Both the position numbers and the translations under genes were made by a program. Shown here piece after piece: positions 1 to 7,959 of a stretch of DNA of 64,000 nt; the first letter of the stretch is position 1; the number at the start of each line of letters is the position of its first letter. The DNA is taken from the NCBI GenBank assembly GCA_022747635.1, contig JAKTNV010000002.1:106453369-106517368 (forward strand). The letters run 5' to 3'. The notes below the pieces were generated by a model. It saw only the letters and a list, made by a program, of their open reading frames with translations. It did no database searches and was not told the DNA's origin. The stretch is from Hetaerina americana. Its lineage: Eukaryota; Arthropoda; Insecta; Odonata; Calopterygidae.

Positions 1-2120
1 AATGGTAGTAGGTAATAGTAGTAAATGCTCCAGCAAGGCCCTGGAGGACTGATGTGGAGAAGGGTTTTGTGTGGACAGCAGTTGCACATAAGTCAGTCGA
101 TCCTAAGCCCTAGGAGAAATCTAAAGCTAAGAGTGGTAGAAAAAATTTTCATAAGCAAAAAATCAGTTACTAAGGTACCTATTCACTCTACCACTCACTT
201 AGTCTTATAATCTGTTTTACTTCCCTTTCATTTACAGAGGTATGTTTATTGCATTTTTCCATTAGCTGTGCAAAGTTATTATTGGTAAATTAAAAATACA
301 TAGAAATGATTCATCAGTGATTCACACCCACATTTCAACATTTGATTTGATTATAATTCATGTCCTCAGTTTTGCCATTTCAATAAATGTTCACTGCTGT
401 TGCCACATTATTTTTACCATCTGTCCCATTCATAACCTGGGTCTCAATAAAATGAATCATCCTAGTACTTCTTCCAACTATCTTTAACACCACATTCATC
501 TCATACATTCAATTTATTCACAGATGATATTCATTCCTTTGCCATCTCATTGCTTTTCCCCTTTTCACTCATATCCAAACCAGCTTCTTATTACTGCTAT
601 TGCCATTCATATTATTTCCTGACTTTTTTTCCAAATGTTCAAACCGTTAGTCCTCATCTCCTAATGAAGATCATATGCATCTTATAAGCTTCACCTTGAA
701 CTGCAATCCTTCCCTTATATGCATCACTTTTTGCACAGAAACAATCTTTCACTTCTTCATTCTACCTCACCTTTCAGCTTCCAAACCATGCATTTCCCAA
801 ATATTTTCAGTAAATCAATCAACTGTTCTTTTTAAATTTTCACAAAGATTCCTTGTACCTTTTGTTTCAATATATTTTTTCTCATGTCAAATTATTCAAG
901 TTCAGCTTATGCTAAACCATACTGCATTTTTACATTTTTGTCCAGCTAATTATTTTACTCCTATTAACAAATGCTTTTGTGATCTCATTCACCTTGCTAA
1001 CCATTTTTCTCGCCATATAATTTTGAGTCTATAACCACCTGCCACAAATTATTAGCAAAAAGTACTGCTAAAGGCAAAGAAAGAGTGAGTATAGATCAGA
1101 TGGTCTGCAATATAGCCAAGCAAATATTTTCAATCCTATTATCAGGATTTTTCATACCAAATTGTCTATATATATTGCTATTTGTTTACATAAACATGTA
1201 TGTTAGTGACATGGTTTTGAAAGGCCTCAACTATATTGTATTCTATGATGAAAAGAACTGCAGAGGAAGATCTAGGAATAATTGTGAGAGAAGTAAATCA
1301 AGAAGGTGCAAGTAACTATGAAAAATATTAAGAGAGTATCAGGTATTAGAATAGCTTGAAGGGCTTTTAAACATCCATGTAATTGATGAAGGAATATAAT
1401 GATGGCCCATATTTTCAGGTATTTATAATACTTATCCTAATGCAAATATTGAGTATAAACATATTTATTCCTTTTTATTAAGTATTCCTATTGTTCACTC
1501 TTTTCTGTGACATTAGTTATCATGATAGAGAAGGAAGGAAAAAGCACAGGTGCAGTAAAAGTTAATTTTTTCTTGATAGTGCAAATCAGAGGTGACTCAT
1601 TTAGACTGCCCCATCCAAAATGTAAGGAGTGCAATTTACGGGTCACTAGAATTTCCTGATTAACTTAATAGTAGCATTGGCAAAAGAACTCCCCTCTCCA
1701 CCCTGACTGCATGAATTGTACATGCCTAGGTGAGTGGGTGGTTTACAATTAAAAACCTACCATTTTGTTTTTACAGTAATGATGATGTTGAAAAACATAG
1801 GTAATATATTAATAATCACTAGAACTAAAATAATCAGCATCTTGATTATTGGAGAAACTTTTCATGACTAATGTTAAATGTATCTTTTATTTATCATTTA
1901 TATTTTGAGAAATATTAATCGTATCATTAAAAAGAGACTGTTTATATATATACTTGCATGCCTGTTATTGTTCTGGCTAGATTTTTCTTGCCCATTGCTA
2001 ATCTGGATACATTACCAAGTTGCTCTGTAAATTTCTAGGTAGATCCAGAGCATATGAGTTTTTTAAGGATATGAGGATTACATTATACATTTTTCAATAG
2101 TACCTAATTATGATTGTTAT
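1..2120. other. AT-rich, CpG-poor sequence without recognised gene
   Basis: I see no coding exon, RNA gene or well-formed mobile element here. The open frames at 675-1034 and 1085-1315 are low-complexity, Phe/Ile/Cys-rich translations of AT-rich DNA with no family resemblance. By position this is probably intron of the minus-strand MFSD6-like gene, whose next exon must lie beyond position 2419 towards or past the left edge. I searched the minus strand for the expected continuation after the second transmembrane segment and did not find it. Confidence 0.5.
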
Positions 2121-2359
2121 TACCATATTTTCCCATCGATAACGCCCACCTCATGTATAACGTGCACCCAGAACTTTGTAGTTATCATGAAATTGCATAG
2201 ATACCACGTGCCCAGGGCTTCATGGTTATCTTGAATGTGTATAGATGCCACACATCTGTATTTTTCAATTTTCGTTACATAACGTGCATTGTCATTTTTT
2301 CGATCATCTGAAAATTTTTGTGTGGATAACGGGCACGTTATAGATGGGAAAATACGGTA
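2121..2359. mobile_element. MITE-like non-autonomous DNA transposon with about 24-bp terminal inverted repeats
   Basis: The left end (starting TACCATATTTTCCC, then ATCGATAACG) and the reverse complement of the right end (TACCGTATTTTCCC, then ATCTATAACG) match at nearly every position, giving terminal inverted repeats of about 24 bp around a 239-bp element. The interior repeats short motifs such as ATAACGTGCA and ATAACGGGCACG in both orientations, as subterminal repeats of MITEs often do. No transposase fragment is present. The exact target-site duplication is unclear, so I do not assign a superfamily. An 85-codon minus-strand open frame across it is a by-product of the repeats. The element lies about 60 bp from MFSD6-like exon 2419-2541, on its downstream intron side. 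Confidence 0.75.
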
Positions 2360-2418
2360 TTTATACGAATTCAACATTGACTAAAATAAAATATACGGGT
2401 GGTATTCTGTTTTCTTAC

Positions 2419-2541
2419 CTGTAAGAGGTGGGCTGATGAATGTTGTGAAAGGCAAGGCTAGATAAATTACAGCTATTTCCTCCACAGTTAAGCCAATACT
2501 CTGCATGTGTATGGTCAGGTAAGGGAGAAGTGATGCGATTG
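2419..2541 (-). CDS. MFSD6-like major facilitator transporter, internal exon (TM1 end and TM2)
   Basis: This 123-bp minus-strand exon is bounded by a textbook acceptor (TTTTATTGCAG before 2541) and donor (ACAG|GTAAGA after 2419). It enters and leaves in phase 1. Spliced to the exon at 6373-6565 it completes the codon G|CA and reads AIASLLPYLTIHM, then QSIGLTVEEIAVIYLALP, then FTTFISPPLTG. This matches the N-terminal transmembrane pair of the MFSD6 (MFS_1_like) family, whose hallmark is a LPxLTxHM...GLTVEEIA...PP(L/I)xG stretch. The predicted segments are TM1 at about residues 43-64 (across the splice junction) and TM2 at about 74-94. MFSD6-type proteins are multi-pass membrane proteins of uncertain substrate. 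The remaining ten or so helices must lie to the left of this exon, probably outside the window. The exon is far too short to appear in an ORF scan and was found from its splice sites. Confidence 0.88.
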
Positions 2542-2814
2542 CTGCAATAAAAATTAATTCAGTTATGTTTGTTTTGATTAATAAATATTTTTGGTTTTTG
2601 CTTCACACTGCAAATAAATATGTTTTCATTGCTGAGCTCTGATAAATTCATCACTTATTCAGGCATAAAATAGAGTTTGTGAAAAATATTTAAAAAACAA
2701 AACAAGAGTATTTGGATGCACAGGTGTATGCATTTTACTTGAAAACAAAGTAACTGATGTCTGTCTCAAAAAATATTTATTGCCATCCAAAAAAAAGGGA
2801 AAAGGAGCAGAATT

Positions 2815-3165
2815 TGAGATTTATAGGACCATAAGTTTGGTATAGAAGACAACCAGGATAAATTTATTTGCTTTATTGATTTTGAGAATGCTTTTGATAA
2901 GAAATTTGGTGCTGTTAATAAATGCACTGAAGAAGACATTTGTTTATCAGAGGAGTAGATAGCCCGCCAGAAACTTGTACCTACCTCAGACTGCACAAAT
3001 GCAGGTAGAACATGGAGTGTGAAGAGTAACCAGCAGGAGGATAAGATGGTTTTCCATTATTATCAACAAATTTCAGTGCTTGAAGTAAGAATGACAGGCA
3101 ATGGGGAACTTATCAAATAATTTATTTAGATATGCAAGTGATCAAGTATTAGTTTGCCAGTAAGC
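2815..3165 (+). pseudogene. Degenerate reverse-transcriptase fragment of a non-LTR retrotransposon
   Basis: Reading in shifting frames, the stretch DKFICFIDFENAFDK (about 2850-2900) matches RT block A of endonuclease-type retroelements (FIDxEKAFD). A later NNLFRYASDQVLVCQ (about 3110-3160) matches the block C YADD motif, with the first Asp changed to Ser. Stops and frameshifts interrupt the region between them. It is a dead fragment inside the MFSD6-like intron. The clade cannot be fixed, but the block A wording resembles RTE/R2-type elements more than the CR1/Jockey-like copies elsewhere in the window. Confidence 0.6.
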
Positions 3166-3176
3166 AAAAGGGTTAC

Positions 3177-3430
3177 AATAATAATAAAATTTATTGGTCC
3201 CAGGACTTTACAAAGTAAAATATAGGACAAGTCAGAGAAGAAACAATCCACTGTTTTGATGTTCTGAAGACTCCAGAAACTCTTTGGCAGTATAATAGCA
3301 TTTATCTACCAGAAAATGCTTGAGATATTTCTTAAATGTGCCCGTAAAAGGAGCAGATAAAATGCCTGGTAGCAGATAGTTGAAAATTTGGATGGCCATA
3401 TTAAAGGGACACTTATTATACATAGCAGAA
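3177..3430 (-). mobile_element. 3' end fragment of a non-LTR retrotransposon, minus strand
   Basis: On the minus strand the translation includes IYNKCPFNMAIQIFNYL and then FKKYLKHFLVDKCYYTAKEF. This is the C-terminal tail seen in the window's other CR1/Jockey-like RTs (LYNKLP... then FRHKLKRYLQ...FYSVDEYL). The element ends with AATAAA-like sequence followed by ATT repeats at about 3177-3195, the usual 3' terminus of these elements. Only the last 80 or so codons survive, which is ordinary 5' truncation. It abuts the oppositely oriented RT fragment at 2815-3165. Confidence 0.65.
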
Positions 3431-4338
3431 TAGTGGTAGAATAAATGTACATCAACAAGTACATGGGCTCAGAACATATATAGTAGGAGATGGGGAGAGG
3501 ACATATAGATGTAGAGAGGATATACAGATGTAGAGCTATATAGAGCAATAATCAGTAGAGGGAAAAAATTCAGCGAGGGGTTGCAATAATATTGAACAAA
3601 AAGGTAGGAAGGAGTGTAGTAAACTTAGGGTGAGCAATAGAATATTATTAGTTGAAGTAAAAGCTAAACCAACAAACTAGGTCATTATTAAGGTCTGCAT
3701 GCCAACAAGCAAACATGAAAGGGCAGAAGATATAGGGTATGCCATTAATTAGAGGAAATAATGGTGGGTGTCCCTGGGAGGAAACAATTGATCCTGATGG
3801 GAGATAGGTATGTGGTGGTGAGCAAAGAGAGGTGGGAGTGAGGTAGGGCACTATTGTTTAAGAACAAGGAATAACTATGGGGAAAAAGCAACAGAGTTTC
3901 TCTAGGAGACATGGTTTATTCATAAAAAAACACATGATTTAAGCATTGCTATAGATACAGTTAGGTATGGAGAATACTTGGGAATTCAGAGAGATATTAG
4001 TTAGATGATATTGTGGTTAGGCAGAGATTTAAGACCGTTGAAATCAATTCAGTTTCCCAGGAGTAGGTGTGGATTCAGATCATAATTTAGCACCAATAAA
4101 TTGGACAATCATATTCAAGAGCAGAAAAAAGGGAAGGAGGATATCAAAATGGAATGTAGGCCCAAAAACTGGAACAAAAAATAAGGACTGTCAAGAGGTA
4201 AAAGAAAAATTTATGATGATGACAGAGCGATGGGTATAGTAGCAGAAAGATGAGAAGATAGAGTAAGACAGTAATAATAGAATGCATCTGTTTTTTTTAC
4301 TATTATTTAATCAAAAGTAATTTTTTTAAACTCTATGG
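3431..4338. other. Intron-like sequence, nothing recognised
   Basis: This is purine-rich on the plus strand, with several lightly periodic GTAG/GATAG stretches (3420-3560) and AGGA-rich stretches (3590-3860). I see no coding exon with plausible splice sites, no RNA gene and no inverted repeat. Open frames on the minus strand reflect the skewed composition. Confidence 0.4.
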
Positions 4339-4340
4339 TA

Positions 4341-4963
4341 CATGGGGGGGCCCATAAGTGCCCAGCCTGACCTAGAGATGGCAGTTGTTATTTGAAAAAA
4401 TATCACTTTATGAGAAAGTACACAATCTATAATGCATATGTTTCAAGTTTGAAGATGCCACGTTCTTTAGTATTTATTTGGCTGCCATTAATAGTGAACG
4501 TTTTCAATGAATTCGCGAAAATGGAGAAAATTGGTCATTGTTTTGTGATACAATACTTTAATTTGAAAGGCTTCAGCCCAACCAATATAAAATCTGAACT
4601 GGATTCTACTCTGGGTGAGTCTGCTCCTTTGTTTACAACAGTAAAATATTGGGTAATAGAGTTTGAATTGCTACCTCATGCACCCTATTTGCCAGATTTA
4701 GCCCCCTTGGATTATTTTCTGTTTGCAAACTTGAAAAAATGGCTCAGTGGTCAAAGATTTTCCAACCGTAAAGAAGTGATGTCGGCAGGTAATGGCTATT
4801 TTGAGGAGCAAGACAGTTCTTATTATAAAAAGGATATCGAACTTATTGAGCATCACTGGGAAAAGTGTGTAGAACTGAAAGGAGATTATATTGAAAAGTA
4901 AATACAGTTTTTCGAAAATTTTTGTTTTCTTTTTTGGGTCGGGTACTTTTGGGATTGCCCTCA
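4341..4963 (+). mobile_element. Internally deleted mariner element with a surviving in-frame fusion ORF
   Basis: The element is flanked by TA (4339-4340 and 4964-4965) and has imperfect terminal inverted repeats. The left end reads GGGCCCATAAGTGCCC and the inverted right end GGGCAATCCCAAAAGTACCC. Between them, an ATG at 4521 opens 126 codons to a TAA ending at 4901. Residues 1 to about 50 match the N-terminal helix-turn-helix region of mariner transposases (IQYFNLKGFSP-type start, ending in WVIEFE). The next residues are already the C-terminal block LPHAPYLPDLAPLDYFLF and the conserved end (GDYIEK). Around 220 residues, including the first two catalytic Asp positions, have been deleted without losing frame. 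It cannot encode an active transposase, but it retains a DNA-binding domain. It sits in the MFSD6-like intron on the opposite strand. Confidence 0.85.
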
Positions 4964-4965
4964 TA

Positions 4966-6061
4966 TTTGTCGATGGCAGATTTCACCTTCTTAACTACTG
5001 TGCAATGATGGTATATATCTTCATTTTTTCTTTCATTATAATATTAATGATTGTTCCTTGGGAATTAACAAAAATAAAAAGTGCATAATGAAAATTGAGC
5101 AATAGATAATTGTACAGAGTGATATGTATGGATATGTGATCAATTATGCATAAATGAACTTTCTAGCAAAATACCCCTGTTATTTAGAAGCATTCAATCA
5201 AGGATAATGACTAGGAGAATTCACAGCAATATTTAAGGAAAACATACTAGGCAAAATTTTAATCAAAGGCTTATATTTGGTGTTAGCTAGGATGCATATG
5301 TGAATCTCCACCTTATAAAAATCCTGCATCCACCTCTGAATCTATAAAACCAATTCTTATTTTACACTGCCAAAGTGGTAATACTTGAATCACCAAAACT
5401 AATTACTTCCATAAAAATTTAAACATACCTTAAATTATCATACCCATGGTAAACAGATCTACCCCCCTCAGCCTCCAGTTCAAGTTACCATATCCATCCC
5501 TGATTGTATATATTACCAATTAAACTTGAATTAAAGTGACATGAGGTTGGGAATATTAGGATGCTGATATTTTAAGTAGAATTTTGAGGATGTTTAATTT
5601 TCTGTTAGCATTACGAGTAGCATATTACAACAGGACCTTTCTATAAAGAAATTGAGATGTTTAACTCAGGGTTTTGTAATCACTAATCCTGTGGGCGAAT
5701 AAATAATATTTAAATCTTTTAATACATAATTTCTCTCATTTTGTTGGTTTAATATGCCCATATAGTAAGGATCACAATAATTTGATCAATATCATAATAA
5801 ACCCAAATAACCTTTAAACCCACCCAACTACCATTGCTCTTCCCTTTCTCAGTGTTGGAAAGAACACCTTAATTTCTCCAATATCCCAAGAACAATTAAT
5901 TTCTTCCCTGGAAATGTTTGGATACTTATTGCAATTCACTGGCTTTAGGACAAATATCTCTATGAGTAACTATATAAGATGTCTATTTCAGATAGATTTT
6001 TTGGTGGATGCCTGCCCACTCATAAAACATTCATAAAAAAACAAGAATATAGTCAAATTAG
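4966..6061. other. Intron-like sequence, nothing recognised
   Basis: This is AT-rich, CpG-poor DNA between two transposon remnants inside the MFSD6-like intron. I saw no exon, RNA gene or repeat of note. Confidence 0.4.
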
Positions 6062-6148
6062 TATAAAGGGTGCGGCAACATAACTTCCTTTTTCCCTATA
6101 CAAATTGAATAGAAAAAAAGGAAGTTATGCTGCCACACCCTGTTTATA
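6062..6148. repeat. Miniature TIR hairpin (mariner-type ends with almost no interior)
   Basis: Two arms (6062-6094 and about 6113-6148) form a near-perfect hairpin. The left arm is TATAAAGGGTGCGGCAACAT plus AACTTCC, and the inverted right arm is TATAAACAGGGTGTGGCAGC plus ATAACTTCC. Only about 18 bp separate them. TA dinucleotides at both outer edges fit Tc1/mariner insertion. This is an extremely short foldback or MITE. It lies about 225 bp downstream of the first MFSD6-like coding exon in transcript terms, so it would form a stem in the pre-mRNA. Confidence 0.7.
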
Positions 6149-6372
6149 CTTTAAAAGCAAGCCAAACAAAGAAAGATAATGGAGAGCAATTGTCGTAAAA
6201 AACTCTCTCCTTTTTGAAATACTATATCTCTATTTCCCTAACTATCCCTGTGTATTCAATATAAATGTATCTGGCGTGATGAAATTTTTTATATTCAGCT
6301 TCTGGGTTCTATTTTTATAAGAAATGCATGCATGTTCGAGGGAAATTATGCTTAGGATTACATTTCACTTAC

Positions 6373-6565
6373 CTCCATAAAGTACAAATTGAGTTATTTT
6401 GAGCATGATGAGGTTTTTGTTAACATGCATGCATTTAGGTAATTTGGATGCTTCATTCTTTGGTTTTGCTGATCCATTATTTTGTGGCTCTTTCTCCTTC
6501 TCCACCATCTTTTCTTCAGAAGATATGTCCATTTTCCTTTTTCTTAAAGTGTCTTCTTTTTGCAA
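6373..6565 (-). CDS. MFSD6-like major facilitator transporter, first coding exon
   Basis: A minus-strand exon runs from an acceptor (CCTGCTGCAG before 6565) to a strong donor (TATGGAG|GTAAGTG after 6373). The likely start is the ATG at 6532-6530 (context AAAATGG), giving 53 codons plus one base. The earlier in-frame stretch to 6565 would then be 5'UTR, unless translation begins in an upstream exon. The N-terminus is a charged, Lys/Glu-rich cytosolic tail (residues 1-33). It is followed by HVNKNLIMLKITQFVLYG, the start of TM1, typical of MFSD6 proteins, in which a soluble tail precedes an LK(I/L)TxFxxYGA helix. The one-base overhang fits exactly with exon 2419-2541. The intron between them (2542-6372) has collected a mariner, RT fragments and a TIR hairpin. 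The gene runs left out of the window. The family call rests on the joined exons rather than on this tail alone. Confidence 0.85.
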
Positions 6566-7330
6566 CTGCAGCAGGAATAAAATTTATTCAATAATGAATG
6601 AGCATTCATTATAGAACTTTGTTCATTTACAATATTTCCAAATCAAAATCAAATAAATACCAAAAGTAGTGTAAGTTGAAGATGAAGGCATCTCAATATT
6701 TTTAGCTGTTCGAAATTATGTTTTTTATTAAATCAGGTAGTAAAAGATTAAAATAAAGACTCCCTAAAATGTAAATATAAAATGAACGTACCTATGGTCT
6801 GGAAGCAATGAAAGCAAGATAGCCAAGACCGTAAACTTACTTCTCTTCCTAAAATATTTCAGTTGGCTATTCTTACTCAAGAATGAATCTAATGACAGTT
6901 TTTTCAACAGAATATTTGATATTATAGCTGCAAAATGTCCATTTTAATCTATTTGCATAAATATTCACTGGAGATTAATGAACTGGACAGCAACATTAAT
7001 TTTCATATATTTTTTCGTTTTATACATACCACTTTACAGCAACGTGATTTATGATATATATTGAAAATATGTTGTTTTGGTACTTATATACTGTATAAAT
7101 TATAATTCTCCCCTCAATCTTAACTTCAGCACTTTTAGCACAAGTCTTTTTTCCTAAACAGAGTTTATTACAGCTAAGATTTTAGTAGTGCTCTTCATAT
7201 TTAAGTCACAATGAAACTCGTGACCAGAAAAACATTTACATGAATATTAATACAAGCTGACTGACAAACTCTAAGCTATTACCTACTGAGCTAACCGCCA
7301 TATAGATGTAGCAGGGTATACTAAACATCA
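6566..7330. other. Intron or 5' flank of the MFSD6-like gene, nothing recognised
   Basis: AT-rich sequence upstream (in transcript direction) of the acceptor at 6566-6567. The polypyrimidine-like stretch on the minus strand is short. No further exon could be supported. Confidence 0.4.
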
Positions 7331-7335
7331 ATATC

Positions 7336-7519
7336 TTTCAATGCAACAATTTCAGAGTGTAAAAATCATTCACCTTGACTGGGATTCGAACCCAGATCCC
7401 TCAATATCTGGTCAAGTGCTTTTGCCAGTTAAGCTATCGAGGCGTCCTCTTAAACTCTGAAAATTTGGGGCTTTTAAAGGAACAAGATGTTGTGACAAAA
7501 TACCATGGATACAATGTCA
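7336..7519 (-). mobile_element. tRNA-derived SINE, family C, minus copy (left arm of a foldback)
   Basis: The minus strand shows a tRNA-like head with an A-box (TAGCTTAACTGGCAAAAGC) and a B-box GGTTCGAATCC about 40 bases later. This is preceded by a constant stretch ending in TTTAAAAGCCCC and followed by TTTTTACACTCTGAAATTGT. The same unit lies in plus orientation at 7703-7955, so the two copies form an inverted repeat of about 180 bp with a 183-bp spacer. The head does not fold as a complete cloverleaf with acceptor pairing, so I call a SINE rather than a tRNA gene. Confidence 0.7.
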
Positions 7520-7529
7520 CCACTCACCA

Positions 7530-7640
7530 GTAAAACTCTGAAACTGTTGTATTGAAATTCACATTAGCGGTTGACTCCGTTAAAAGTTACTGTTGTGGCA
7601 TCTCCTGCATTTTCTTTGGAAATTTGTCAAGGTATAAACA
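7530..7640 (+). repeat. SINE family C tail, 5'-truncated copy
   Basis: The stretch from AACTCTGAAACTGTTG to TTTCTTTGGAAAT repeats, in direct orientation, the tail of the copy at 7855-7955. They share TGAAAT, CACATTAG, TTGACTCC, TTAAAAGTTACTGTTG and CAT(C/T)...GCA. It lacks the tRNA-like head and fills most of the spacer between the two inverted SINE copies. Confidence 0.65.
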
Positions 7641-7702
7641 GCCTAAGTGTTTAAAGTTGGCTTTAACTGCGTGGACTTAGGCACATCATGCACGGCTACC
7701 AA

Positions 7703-7955
7703 TGCCTGTGACATTGTATGTACGGTATTTTGTCACAACATCTTGTTCCTTTAAAAGCCCCAAAATTTCAGATAGCCTTGATAGCTTAACCGGCTAAAGC
7801 ACTCAACTGGATATTGAGGGATCTGGGTTCGAATCCCAGTCAAAGTGAATAATTTTTACACTCTGAAATTGTTGCTTTGAAATGCACATTAGTGGATGAC
7901 TCCATTAAAAGTTACTGTTGCAGCATCACCCGCAGTTTCTTTGGAAATCTATATC
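7703..7955 (+). mobile_element. tRNA-derived SINE, family C, plus copy (right arm of a foldback)
   Basis: This is the plus-strand counterpart of 7336-7519. It has a conserved leader from GTGACATTGTATG to AAAAGCCCC, then the tRNA-like A-box (TAGCTTAACCGGCTAAAGC), B-box (GGTTCGAATCCC) and a tail to TTTCTTTGGAAAT. The 5' end of the frame-shifted non-LTR element begins immediately after it. A related tail recurs at 15876-15955, so this is a dispersed family with at least three copies in the window. Confidence 0.7.
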
Positions 7956-7959
7956 TTTC

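Noticed and set aside
7384..7440. tRNA gene candidate (intact B-box and A-box on the minus strand)
   Set aside because: It is embedded in a repeated SINE unit with conserved non-tRNA leader and tail and lacks a pairing acceptor stem. The same applies to the heads at 7780-7845, 27815-27870, 32200-32265 and 47095-47155.
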